Of a stretch of 64,000 nucleotides of DNA, positions 16,256-24,111 are shown in pieces; within the stretch, counting starts at the first letter, position 1, and every line of letters starts with the position of its first letter. The notes beneath the pieces are model-generated. The model saw nothing but the letters and a program-made list of their open reading frames with translations, was not told the DNA's origin and ran no database searches. The position numbers and the translations under genes are program-made. Source of the DNA: Bacillus sp. AZ43. GTDB taxonomy: Bacteria; Actinomycetota; Actinomycetes; Mycobacteriales; Geodermatophilaceae. The stretch spans positions 1 to 64,000 of the forward strand of contig SPQJ01000022.1 in the NCBI GenBank assembly GCA_004570425.1. Direction: 5' to 3'.

Positions 16256-18849
16256 GCCACCCCACCGTGCCCTTCGATCAGGGCCTGATCGATGACATCG
16301 CCGCCCGGCTCGAGCTGAGGACGCCGAACGCCGAGGCCCTGTCCGCGGCGGCCAAGCAGCTGGACGGGGCCGGCGGCCGCAGCCTCGAGCTGGTCTGCGA
16401 CCTGGCCACCGCGGTCGGCAAGACGTACCTGGCCGCGGGCCTGATCGAGTACCTGGCCGAGTCCGGGGTGCGCAACGTCCTGTTCGTGACGCCGGGGCGC
16501 ACCATTCTGGACAAGACGGTCGCCAACTTCACCGACGGCCACAAGAAGTCCGTGCTCGGCGGCATGGAGACCCGGCCGACGGTCATCACGGTGGACAACT
16601 TCAACACCGGCGACGTCGCGACCGCGCTCGCCGACGAGGACACCGTCAAGGTCTTCGTGTTCAACGTGCAGGCCCTGACCAAGCCGGACAAGAGCACCCG
16701 CCGCACCCGGAAGTTCCAGGAGTGGCTGGGGGAGGATCTCTACGCCTACCTGCAGGGCCGCGACGACCTCGTCGTCATCGCCGACGAGCACCACGTGTAC
16801 TCCGAGTCGGCGGAGGCGTTCTCCTCCGCGATCCGCAACCTGGACCCGCTCGCGCTGGTCGGGCTGACCGCCACCCCAGCGAAGTCCGACCTGCACAAGG
16901 TCATCTACCAGTACCCGCTGGCCCGCGCGATCGCCGACAAGTACGTCAAGACCCCGGTCCTGGTCGGGCGCACCGACACCGCCGACAGCGTCGAGGTGCG
17001 CCTGCGCGACGGCCTGACGCTCCTCGCGGCCAAGCAGAAGGCCGCCGACGCCTACGCCGACGCCCATGGACTGCCGCGGGTCAACGCGGTGATGTTCGTC
17101 GTCGCCGACAGCATCGACTCCGCCCAGGCCGTCAGCACCGTGCTGCGCCGACCCGGCATGTACGAGCACGACTACGAACAGCGGGTGCTCGTCGTGCACA
17201 GCAAGGCCGCCGACGACGCCCTCGCGCGGCTGGCCGCCGTCGAGGACCCCGACAGCCCGGTGCGGGTCATCGTCAGCGTGGACATGCTCAAGGAGGGCTG
17301 GGACGTCAAGAACATCTACGTCATCTGCTCCCTGCGCCCGTCCATCTCCGACGTGCTCACCGAGCAGACCCTCGGCCGCGGCCTGCGGCTGCCGTGGGGC
17401 GCCTACACCGGCGTGGAACTGCTCGACACCGTCGAAGTCCTCTCTCACGAGCGCTACGAGTCCCTGCTGGCCAAGGCCGGCGTGCTGCTCGAGGGGCTGG
17501 TGGAGAACCGGGTCGTGCCCGTCCCCACGGACGTCCCCGGCACCACCCGGGTCGTCGACATCAACGCGCCCGACGCCGAGGGACACGCGCCCGCACCGAC
17601 CGACGTCCCGGCGCAGTTCACCGAGGAGGAGTCGACGGCGCTGGCCCCGACCGGCACCGTGACGACCACCTGCAGCGACGGCACCGGGGCCACTCCCGCA
17701 GGGCCGGCGCCCGGCAGCGCACCCACCGGCGCCACCCCCGAACCCGCGCAAGCCGCGGAGCCGGCCCCCGACACGGTGACGCCGGTGCCGGTCTCCCCGA
17801 CGGAGGAGGCCACCGGCGGGGCGACCATCACCTCGATGACCGAACGGCTGCGGGAGGCCGAGCAGCAGGCGCAGAGCACGATCGAGCCCGTCGCCGCACG
17901 CCGGCAGATCACCATGCCCGTCGTCGAGCGCACCGTGATCGCACGCGCCTTCTCCCTCTCCGACGTCGACGAGCGGCTGTTCACTGCGCTCGGGAAGCAG
18001 ATCGCCGACACCGCCGGCGGCGGCCAGTTGGCCCGCAAGCGGCTGGACGTCATCGAGGACCCGACCAGCCCCACCGGGCTGCGGCTGGTCCCGACCGACG
18101 CGGCGGACATCATCGACGCGAGCACACCGGAACTCCCGCTGGGCAACGTCGTCAGCTCGCTGAAGAGCGGCATCCTGGCCATGGAGTTCATCGACTCCGC
18201 CCGCCGCGGCGACGGCAACGCCGCCCGCCGACTGGCCGAGGCCCTCGTCGCCGGAGCCGGCGGCACCGACCACGTGGCGCCCTACGTCAACCAGACCCTC
18301 GCCGCGGTGCAGCGACTTCTCCGCCAGCAGTACCGCGCTGCTGACGAGGTCGTCGACCTGTCCGTCACCTCCACCGAGTTCGGCCCGACCCGCACCAACA
18401 GCCGTCCGGTGGAGCTCAACCGGTACGGCCCGTTCAGCCGCGGCGTCGCCTACAACTCCTGGTCCGACCGCGGGCTGCACAAGCTGAACTGGTTCGACAG
18501 CGAGACCGAGCGGCGGTTCGCCAACCTGCTCGACAGCGACACCGGCGTCACCGTGTGGGCCCGGATTCAGCGCGGTGAGTTCGTCGTGGAGTGGGAGGGC
18601 GGCCGGTACAGCCCCGACTTCTACGCCGAGATCGGCGGCGTCCACTACCTGCTCGAGGTCAAGGGGGACGACCGGCTCAGCGACGAGGTCGTGCTGCGCA
18701 AGCGGGCAGCGGCCGAGCAGTGGGCCCGGCACGTCACCGACGACGGTCAGCACGGCGACTGGCAGTACCTGCTGGTGCCCGAGCATGTGGTGAAGGAGGT
18801 CCGGACGCTGTCCGATGCGCTCACCCGCGCCCGGGCCGCGCGCAGCTGA
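16252..18849 (+). CDS. res: Type III restriction endonuclease, helicase subunit (Res)
   Basis: Res is the ATP-dependent translocase and nuclease partner of Mod. The 865-residue protein has helicase motif I (ATAVGKT, about 52-58), motif II D178-E-H-H, GLTATP, and the late motifs EGWDVKN and EQTLGRGLRLPWG. A low-complexity Pro/Ala/Thr linker covers about 445-530. The C-terminal PD-(D/E)xK nuclease is intact: P788-D789...E802-V-K804. It starts at the ATGA overlap with mod. All key residues are present, so the system looks functional. Confidence 0.93.
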   Translation: MSHPTVPFDQGLIDDIAARLELRTPNAEALSAAAKQLDGAGGRSLELVCDLATAVGKTYLAAGLIEYLAESGVRNVLFVTPGRTILDKTVANFTDGHKKSVLGGMETRPTVITVDNFNTGDVATALADEDTVKVFVFNVQALTKPDKSTRRTRKFQEWLGEDLYAYLQGRDDLVVIADEHHVYSESAEAFSSAIRNLDPLALVGLTATPAKSDLHKVIYQYPLARAIADKYVKTPVLVGRTDTADSVEVRLRDGLTLLAAKQKAADAYADAHGLPRVNAVMFVVADSIDSAQAVSTVLRRPGMYEHDYEQRVLVVHSKAADDALARLAAVEDPDSPVRVIVSVDMLKEGWDVKNIYVICSLRPSISDVLTEQTLGRGLRLPWGAYTGVELLDTVEVLSHERYESLLAKAGVLLEGLVENRVVPVPTDVPGTTRVVDINAPDAEGHAPAPTDVPAQFTEEESTALAPTGTVTTTCSDGTGATPAGPAPGSAPTGATPEPAQAAEPAPDTVTPVPVSPTEEATGGATITSMTERLREAEQQAQSTIEPVAARRQITMPVVERTVIARAFSLSDVDERLFTALGKQIADTAGGGQLARKRLDVIEDPTSPTGLRLVPTDAADIIDASTPELPLGNVVSSLKSGILAMEFIDSARRGDGNAARRLAEALVAGAGGTDHVAPYVNQTLAAVQRLLRQQYRAADEVVDLSVTSTEFGPTRTNSRPVELNRYGPFSRGVAYNSWSDRGLHKLNWFDSETERRFANLLDSDTGVTVWARIQRGEFVVEWEGGRYSPDFYAEIGGVHYLLEVKGDDRLSDEVVLRKRAAAEQWARHVTDDGQHGDWQYLLVPEHVVKEVRTLSDALTRARAARS

Positions 18850-18851
18850 CC

Positions 18852-19532
18852 GTGCCCGGCGAATCGTCGGCGGCGGCGTTCGAGCAGCTCGCCGCCGTCC
18901 TCGCCGGCGGTCGACTCACCGGGCTGCTCGCCGGGCTGGAGCACGAACTCCTGGACGCCGACGCGGCAGTCGCCACTGCGGCGACCGCGGACGCCGGCAT
19001 CGACGCGTCCCTGCTCGCCGCGGCGCTGATGGTGCGCCGCGACGTCGGCCGGCTCAACGACCTCATCCACGCCTGTGCCATCACCCTGGTCCTGCCCCGG
19101 ATCCTCGAGCCGGGCGAGAAGATCATCCGTCGCCCGTCACTGGGCGCCGGCAACGACCCCTCCCGCAAGTACGACCTGGAGACCGACCGCCGGGTCGCGG
19201 AGTTCAAGCTCGCGCAGTGGACCGGGGCCGACGCGATGCGCAAGCGCACCCTGTTCCAGGACCTGGTGCACCTCGCCGCCGCCGAGGGCGACCGCCGAGC
19301 CGAGCTTTACGCCGTCGGCCAGGCGCCGGTGCGGTTCCTCCGCACCTCGAAGTCCACCGCAAGCTGGGCACTGGACAAGTCGCAGCCCACACGCCAGCTG
19401 TTCGAGCAGCGGTTCGGCCAGCTCAGCATGCACATCGCGGACTTCACCGCCGGCCCGGCCGCGCACGTTGAGCTGGTCGACCTCAACGGGCTCCTGCCCG
19501 AAGTGGCCGCGGCCGGCGCGCACCCCGACTGA
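18852..19532 (+). CDS. PD-(D/E)xK-like protein attached to the type III RM operon
   Basis: 226 residues starting at GTG 18852, 2 bp after the res stop. The N-terminal half is helical; the centre has D108...E117-F-K119 (KYDLETDRRVAEFKL), which fits a restriction-endonuclease-fold active site, followed by a conserved-looking RKRTLFQDLVHLA helix and FLRTSKSTASWAL. I infer a nuclease or a DNA-end-binding accessory of the RM system. It could instead be an independent defence gene riding on the same transcript. Confidence 0.65.
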   Translation: MPGESSAAAFEQLAAVLAGGRLTGLLAGLEHELLDADAAVATAATADAGIDASLLAAALMVRRDVGRLNDLIHACAITLVLPRILEPGEKIIRRPSLGAGNDPSRKYDLETDRRVAEFKLAQWTGADAMRKRTLFQDLVHLAAAEGDRRAELYAVGQAPVRFLRTSKSTASWALDKSQPTRQLFEQRFGQLSMHIADFTAGPAAHVELVDLNGLLPEVAAAGAHPD

Positions 19533-19571
19533 CTGTCCCGGACCGCGATAGCACCTGGTGGAGGCTGCGAC

Positions 19572-20300
19572 TCAGCCCCTGCCGAGCCAGGTCCACAGCG
19601 CGACGTCGAGCATCCGCAGTGGCACCGCATCGCAGCGCACGCCATGCGACGTCTCTACCTGCTTGGTGAGGTGGTCGAGCCGCTGAGCGATGTCCGGGTC
19701 GCCCATCAGGGACGCAAACACCTGCCAGTCGACCCGCCGAGTCCCGGTCCGCCGGACCGGGGTGCCGTACAGCCCGAGACCTTCGCAGACGACACGGTCG
19801 CGCACCGGGAACAGCCGGGGGCGCTTGCGGGAGCACAGCTTCGCCGAGGTCACCCACGGGTTGGGGTTGGCCACCCGCGGATCGCAGCAGCCGGCGTGGA
19901 TGGCCTGCGCCAGGGTCTCCATCACCGTGAACGTGTTGCGGTCGGCGGCGGCGAGGTCGACGTCGGTCGGTACTGCGGCCAGGGCGTGCTCGATGTCGCC
20001 GCGGATGGCCGCATCGGTCAGCAGTCGCCGGGTGACCAGCGCCGCGACGGGCGCGTTGAGCACCGCGAGCGCGTGCAGGTCGGCGGCGGTCACGGTGGCC
20101 GCGTCGACCGGCGGCAGCTCGAGGAACGTCGTTCCGGCGCCCCGACCGGTCGGGTCGTAGTGCCGGGCGAGCCGCTCTGTGGCCGGCCGGTTGGTGTCGT
20201 CGGAGAGCGCCTCGAGGGTCACCTGCCGCGCGTACGCGATCTCGCTGGGCGCCGGCCGCGGCCAGTCGTCGGGAACGTCGGGCAGGGGAGGGGTGGTCAC
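19572..20300 (-). CDS. DUF6308-like protein
   Basis: 242 residues from GTG 20300 (a slightly longer start at 20324 is possible). The C-terminal half has the pattern NPWVTSAKLCSRKRPRLFPVRD..V, which resembles the actinobacterial DUF6308 family, whose function is unknown. It is convergent with the RM accessory gene (40 bp between the stops) and divergent from the DUF4268-like gene. Confidence 0.6.
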   Translation of the reverse strand: MTTPPLPDVPDDWPRPAPSEIAYARQVTLEALSDDTNRPATERLARHYDPTGRGAGTTFLELPPVDAATVTAADLHALAVLNAPVAALVTRRLLTDAAIRGDIEHALAAVPTDVDLAAADRNTFTVMETLAQAIHAGCCDPRVANPNPWVTSAKLCSRKRPRLFPVRDRVVCEGLGLYGTPVRRTGTRRVDWQVFASLMGDPDIAQRLDHLTKQVETSHGVRCDAVPLRMLDVALWTWLGRG

Positions 20301-20437
20301 GGCGCCGGACCGTAGCGGGCCCACGATCTGCCTCCGGTCAGGGCCGGCGAGCGGGTGACGCGCACCGACCGCGACGGACGTCGCCGCACCGCGGCCCCGG
20401 CCGCCGTTGCCTGCCCAGCCTGCGGTACAAGAGCGGT

Positions 20438-21487
20438 ATGGAGCTCGACAGCAAAGGACTCGGCAGGCTGCGTCGGGTCGCGAACGCCCGCGACGTGTGG
20501 ACCTCCGAGTCCGGCGACTTCACGCCCTGGCTGGCCGAGAACCTCGACGTCCTCGCCGATGAACTCGGCATGTCGCTGACCCTGATCGCGACCGAGGTGC
20601 CAGTCGGCGAGTTCCGGCTGGACATCCAGGCGCAGACGCCCGACGGCGGTGTAGTCATCGTGGAGAACCAGCTGGAACGGACCGACCACGGGCATCTGGG
20701 TCAGCTGCTGGCGTACGCCTCCGGCCTGGAAGCCAGCGCGGTCGTCTGGGTCGCCCCGCGGTTCCGCGACGACCACCGCCGCACACTGGACTGGCTCAAC
20801 GAGCGCACCGACACCGGCGTGGACTTCTTCGGCGTCGAGGTCTCCGTCGTCCAGATCGGCGAGGCCGGCCCCCGCGCTCCGGTCTTCGAAGTCGTCGCCC
20901 GCCCGAACGGCTGGCAGAAGGGCGTCAAGGAAGCCGGTGGCGGAGGCGGAGGCACCGGGCAGGGCAGTGGGATCAACGTCGTCCGGCAGGACTTCTTCGT
21001 TGAGGTCCTCACCGACGTGGTCGCCCAGCGGCCGGGCATCAGACTTCCCACCCGGGGAACGCTGAACTGGCTGGCGTTCGCCGCCGGGCCATGGGGCAAC
21101 TGGGCGCTCGTCGTGGCCAACGACGGGCGGCTGCGGATCGAAGCCTACCTCGACAGTGGCAACGGCGACGTGAACAAGGCGCTGTTCGACGAGCTGCACG
21201 CAGACGCCGCCGCCTGGGAGACGAAGGTCGGCTACCCGCTGAGCTGGGAGCGTCTGGACGACAAGCGGGCGAGCCGCATCGCGGCCTACCGCCCCGCCGG
21301 TGACCTCGCCGACGATGACGCCCGCGCGGCGCTCAAGGCGTGGGCGGTACCCACCGTCCTGGCCATGTACGACGCCATGAACGAACTGCTCCGCTCACGC
21401 GCCCGCGAGCTCAGGGAGGCGGCGAAGATGCAGGAGCAGGCCGCGGGAACCGGCCCCACCGCTGCGCCACCGACGGAGCAGGCCTGA
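20438..21487 (+). CDS. DUF4268-like protein with a nuclease-type N-terminal domain
   Basis: The N-terminal half of this 349-residue protein has a restriction-nuclease-like core, F-R-L-D62 ... V-V-I-V-E76-N-Q78-L, followed by TDHGHLGQLLAYA, a block typical of DUF4268 proteins. A Gly-rich linker (about 165-178) leads to a C-terminal domain with an aromatic-rich strand region (FAAGPWGNWALVV). The ExQ in place of ExK is a known variant in this fold. It stands alone among defence genes, so a defence role is likely but unproven. The ATG was chosen for its good N-terminus. Confidence 0.7.
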   Translation: MELDSKGLGRLRRVANARDVWTSESGDFTPWLAENLDVLADELGMSLTLIATEVPVGEFRLDIQAQTPDGGVVIVENQLERTDHGHLGQLLAYASGLEASAVVWVAPRFRDDHRRTLDWLNERTDTGVDFFGVEVSVVQIGEAGPRAPVFEVVARPNGWQKGVKEAGGGGGGTGQGSGINVVRQDFFVEVLTDVVAQRPGIRLPTRGTLNWLAFAAGPWGNWALVVANDGRLRIEAYLDSGNGDVNKALFDELHADAAAWETKVGYPLSWERLDDKRASRIAAYRPAGDLADDDARAALKAWAVPTVLAMYDAMNELLRSRARELREAAKMQEQAAGTGPTAAPPTEQA

Positions 21488-21584
21488 CCCGCGCACTCGT
21501 GACGTGCACCGGGCGGGAGGCCTCGACGGCGCTGGTGGACACCGGCGAGATGTGCTGACGCGTCGCTAGCTTCACCCGCGCCGG

Positions 21585-21608
21585 CCGGTGCCGGTGCCGG
21601 TGCCGGTT
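21585..21608. repeat. Short tandem repeat CCGGTG
   Basis: Three full copies and one partial copy of the hexamer CCGGTG lie between the DUF4268-like gene and the next gene. It looks like simple-sequence expansion; no function is assigned. Confidence 0.5.
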
Positions 21609-21707
21609 CGCGCGGCCGCCGGCCAGCTGAACCGTCTCTTCGGTCCGCATGGTGCCGCCGCGCGGAACTTCGGTGCGGTCGTCGTAGCCGCTCTGCATGA
21701 TCCGTGC

Positions 21708-22277
21708 ATGTCCCGCATCCCGGAGCCGTCCCCGCCGGACCACTGCGGCGGCTGCGGCCGTGGCCGGCCGCTGTACCTGCTGGAGGGCGCCGACGGCGAC
21801 CACGTGCACCGCTGCCGAGAGTGCCTGCGCGACGCGTTCGCCGGTATAGGGGACGACGACCACGCCGAGCTCGCCACAGCCGCACGGGAGCGGGACGAGG
21901 CGCGGGCCGCGCTGCGCACCGCAGAGGAGGTCGTGGTCCGGCAGAAGGCGCTGCTGGAGACGGCCACGGAGATGATCGAGGAGGCCCGCCGGTGGGCTCG
22001 GTCGTTGTGGGACGATGGGCCGGCGTCGGAGGAACCGATGGTGCTCAACGAGCCGGAGTTCGCGCCGGCGTGGCTGACCGCTGACGGTCCCCGGCACACC
22101 GCCCAGCCGCCACGCCGTTCGAGCGAAGTCGAGTCGGCCGCGGCTGCGCATGAGCTGCGGCTGGCCGCACTGGACCGGTGGCTCGCCGACGCCGAGGCGG
22201 AGTGGGGGCCGATCACCGCCGACGAAGTGGCCACCGCCGCTCAGCGGCTGCACGACCGGGCCCGGTCGCCAGGCTGA
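21708..22277 (+). CDS. Uncharacterised zinc-ribbon/coiled-coil protein
   Basis: 189 residues from ATG 21708. The N-terminus has two CxxC pairs (C-G-G-C at about 11-14 and C-R-E-C at about 35-38), suggesting a small zinc ribbon, followed by a long helical stretch (about 50-95) and an acidic tail rich in Trp. No family recognised. A start at 21588 would add 40 residues encoded by the repeat region and is unlikely. It converges on the GIY-YIG-like gene. Confidence 0.55.
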   Translation: MSRIPEPSPPDHCGGCGRGRPLYLLEGADGDHVHRCRECLRDAFAGIGDDDHAELATAARERDEARAALRTAEEVVVRQKALLETATEMIEEARRWARSLWDDGPASEEPMVLNEPEFAPAWLTADGPRHTAQPPRRSSEVESAAAAHELRLAALDRWLADAEAEWGPITADEVATAAQRLHDRARSPG

Positions 22278-22339
22278 CGGGTGCTGGGCCCGCCGCCTAT
22301 GCCCGTGCCGGTGGGCTGGAGCGGCGACCGCGCGGCGGG

Positions 22340-23482
22340 TCAGAACAGGGCCACCGCCATCCTGGCGAGGTCGTCGGCGGCCCAGTGCGCGCCGCCGAGC
22401 CCCCAGGCCGACGTGGGTGTGGCTGGCATGCTGAGCGAGCCCGCGTGCACGGCAACGCGGGCGGCGAGGACCGCGGCGGCCGTCACCGGGTCGGTGCAGT
22501 CGAGCCACCGGCGGGCCTCGGCCCGGTCCGAAGGCCACATCTGCTGCATAACCTCGCGCAGCCGGGAGGTGCGGACGCGCCGCACCGCGCCGGTAAGGAC
22601 AAGGGCGGAGCGCTCGCGAAGCAGCCGCGCAAGCGCGGTGTCTTCGGCGACGATCGCGGATGCCTCGGCTCGCGGATCGACGCTGGCGCGCAGCCGCAGC
22701 AGGGGTTGCCGGACCAGCGGGCGACGGATGGTGCCGTCCATGTGTGCGAGCAGCCCCCGTTCCGCTGTCCTCGAGGCGCTCCATGTGACGGTGAGGCCCA
22801 GGACGGCGAGAACGGCGGCGAGGCCCTCGGGGTGCAGCAGGTTGGCGAAGTGCGTGGCAGGCCGCACCCGTCGGCGGGCGTGCTGGGCCAGGGCCCAGGC
22901 GAAGTCGTCGTTGCTGCCACTCGACCAGGGATCGTTCTGGTCGGCATTGGCCGGGGCGGGGGTGGCCAGCCAGGCGGTGGCCCGTAGTGCGAGCGTCTCT
23001 GTCATCCGCTCCGGCGCCGACGCCGCGATCAGCCCGGACATCTGCTGTCGGAAGGCGGGGGTGAGCCATTGCTCGAGTGCGCGGTCCGCTGCGCGGACGC
23101 GAAAGACGGGTCCCGCCCACAACTGGGCTGCGGACCGGTCGGCAGCGAGGGCATGCCCGTGGACGTACGCCCCGCCCAGCCAGGAGGCCTCGTTCCGGCA
23201 GCGGGCGGCCAGGTCCTTGCCGATGCCGATGTAGATGACCCCGCGGCACTTGGGGCACGCCCAGCAGTAGGCGCCGGGAGTGTGTGGCAGGTCGGCCGGG
23301 TCCGTCGGCCGCAACCGCCAGTCCAGTCCGGCCGCGGCAAGCACTGCGGGCAGGGCGCGGGCCGGCATCAGGGGCAGCGCCACCCGGCTGGTCAGGCCGC
23401 CGGGTGCGGTCCAACCACCGGCGCGTGGCACGCACAGCGGTGCGCGTGCCGGTCGGGGTGCCGCGGTCGGCGGTGCGCTCAC
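22340..23482 (-). CDS. GIY-YIG-like nuclease-domain protein
   Basis: 380 residues. Residues 70-100 read G70-A-Y72 ... I-Y84-I-G86-I-G-K-D-L-A-A-R, matching the GIY-YIG core with its following Arg; C73/C76/C79 sit between the two motifs and could bind zinc. The remaining 270 residues are helical with no familiar motif. Its ATG overlaps the upstream regulator stop by 4 bp. GIY-YIG domains cut DNA in restriction, repair and homing; here the setting suggests defence or element maintenance. Confidence 0.6.
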   Translation of the reverse strand: MSAPPTAAPRPARAPLCVPRAGGWTAPGGLTSRVALPLMPARALPAVLAAAGLDWRLRPTDPADLPHTPGAYCWACPKCRGVIYIGIGKDLAARCRNEASWLGGAYVHGHALAADRSAAQLWAGPVFRVRAADRALEQWLTPAFRQQMSGLIAASAPERMTETLALRATAWLATPAPANADQNDPWSSGSNDDFAWALAQHARRRVRPATHFANLLHPEGLAAVLAVLGLTVTWSASRTAERGLLAHMDGTIRRPLVRQPLLRLRASVDPRAEASAIVAEDTALARLLRERSALVLTGAVRRVRTSRLREVMQQMWPSDRAEARRWLDCTDPVTAAAVLAARVAVHAGSLSMPATPTSAWGLGGAHWAADDLARMAVALF

Positions 23483-23904
23483 GGCTGCGAGGTTCCGGCC
23501 GCGGCACGCTGAGGCCTGCGCCAGCGGGCCGGCCGCTCATCCGGCACCTGCTCCAGGTGGCCGAGCTCGGTGAGGCGTTGCAGCAGCTTGTGCACGTTGG
23601 GCCGCTGCAGGCCGGTTGCGGTCTCCACGTCCGCCACCGCCAAGCCCATCGACGTGTCGAGGCCGCCGAGTGCAAGCACGGCGAGCTGTCGCGGGCCCAA
23701 CCCGCCGCGCGGCAACTCCGCGCCGAGCGTCGCGGCCTCCACCTCGGCCGCGACGTCCTCGCCGCTGTCGTCGTCATGCACCGCGGCCAGCTGAGTACCG
23801 AGCAGCGTCAGCGCTCGGCCGATCGAGACGAGCGCGTCGGCCACGGCGAGCTCCTTCGCCCGCTCTCGGGCCACCGCCCGGCCGTCGTCGGAACCGTGTA
23901 TCAC
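23479..23904 (-). CDS. Winged-helix regulator next to the right end
   Basis: 141 residues with a MarR-type winged helix in the C-terminal half (LGPRQLAVLALGG...VETATGLQRPNVHKLLQRLTELGHLEQV). The GTG start at 23904 overlaps one of two direct repeats TGTATCAC (23897-23904, 23907-23914), which suggests autorepression. It forms a two-gene operon with the GIY-YIG-like gene. Two regulators, this one and the XRE protein, thus guard the two ends of the element. Confidence 0.7.
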   Translation of the reverse strand: MIHGSDDGRAVARERAKELAVADALVSIGRALTLLGTQLAAVHDDDSGEDVAAEVEAATLGAELPRGGLGPRQLAVLALGGLDTSMGLAVADVETATGLQRPNVHKLLQRLTELGHLEQVPDERPARWRRPQRAAAGTSQP

Positions 23905-23914
23905 GATGTATCAC
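23897..23914. promoter_or_regulatory. Tandem TGTATCAC operator candidates
   Basis: Two TGTATCAC copies start 10 bp apart (one helical turn), the first overlapping the regulator start codon. The complementary motif TGATACATC recurs at 4237-4245 near the other end, and TTGATAC lies at 23934-23940. Confidence 0.45.
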
Positions 23915-23940
23915 CTAGCAGCCAGGTCGATACTTGATAC

Positions 23941-23988
23941 GGAATGTCACCGGCGAGTCTCGGAGTGACACTTGGACGAGTCTCGCCA
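23941..23988. repeat. Right transposon end: terminal inverted repeat and sub-terminal sites
   Basis: The terminal repeat GACGAGTCTCGCCA (23975-23988) mirrors the left end exactly. GAATGTCACC (23942-23951), a partial repeat GGCGAGTCTCGG (23952-23963) and GTGACACTT (23965-23973) precede it, matching the sub-terminal sites of the left end. Confidence 0.8.
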
Positions 23989-23993
23989 GCTGA
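23989..23993. repeat. Right copy of target-site duplication (GCTGA)
   Basis: Exact copy of 4115-4119, directly outside the right terminal repeat. Removing the element and one copy rejoins nrdJ with the sequence leading to the 24034 hairpin. Confidence 0.9.
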
Positions 23994-24033
23994 CGTAGTC
24001 GGCCGAGCGAACTCCTCGGCCTGCACGGTGTGT

Positions 24034-24070
24034 CCACCGGCCCGGTCCTCCACGAGGGCCGGGCCGGTGG
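24034..24070 (+). terminator. Strong hairpin, probably the original nrdJ terminator
   Basis: A perfect 12-bp stem CCACCGGCCCGG/CCGGGCCGGTGG (24034-24045 with 24059-24070), plus an inner CCTC/GAGG stem, lies about 40 bp past the transposon. Before the insertion it would have been some 45 bp after the nrdJ stop. The element now separates nrdJ from it. Confidence 0.65.
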
Positions 24071-24111
24071 CGTCCTGCGCCCCCGCAGGAAGCCCGGTGC
24101 ATGATCGCCGG

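Larger units (their letters stand above)
4120..23988. mobile_element. Tn7-like transposon, 19,869 bp, inserted at the nrdJ stop codon
   Basis: The ends are perfect 14-bp inverted repeats: TGGCGAGACTCGTC at 4120-4133 and its reverse complement at 23975-23988, with terminal TG/CA and a 5-bp GCTGA duplication outside. Sub-terminal copies of a motif around GTCGRAATGTCAC occur in both ends, as expected for multiple transposase sites. Inside lie a DDE transposase of the Mu/TnsB/TniA class, an AAA+ ATPase in the TnsC/TniB/MuB position, an associated large regulator, and about 16 cargo genes. There is no serine or tyrosine integrase with an obvious catalytic set and no CRISPR array. The element class (Tn7-like versus Tn5053/Tn402-like) is inference; the boundaries are read directly from the sequence. 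Confidence 0.9.

Noticed and set aside
15970-18786. 938-residue open frame antisense to mod/res
   Set aside because: Shadow of a confirmed type III Res gene.
21585-21608. CCGGTG tandem as a CRISPR or iteron
   Set aside because: Six-bp units without spacers, fewer than four copies, no replication gene nearby.
4120-23988. CRISPR-associated transposon (CAST)
   Set aside because: No repeat-spacer array and no Cas gene anywhere in the element.
4120-23988. Prophage
   Set aside because: No capsid, portal, terminase or lysis genes; Mu-like features are limited to the transposase and ATPase.
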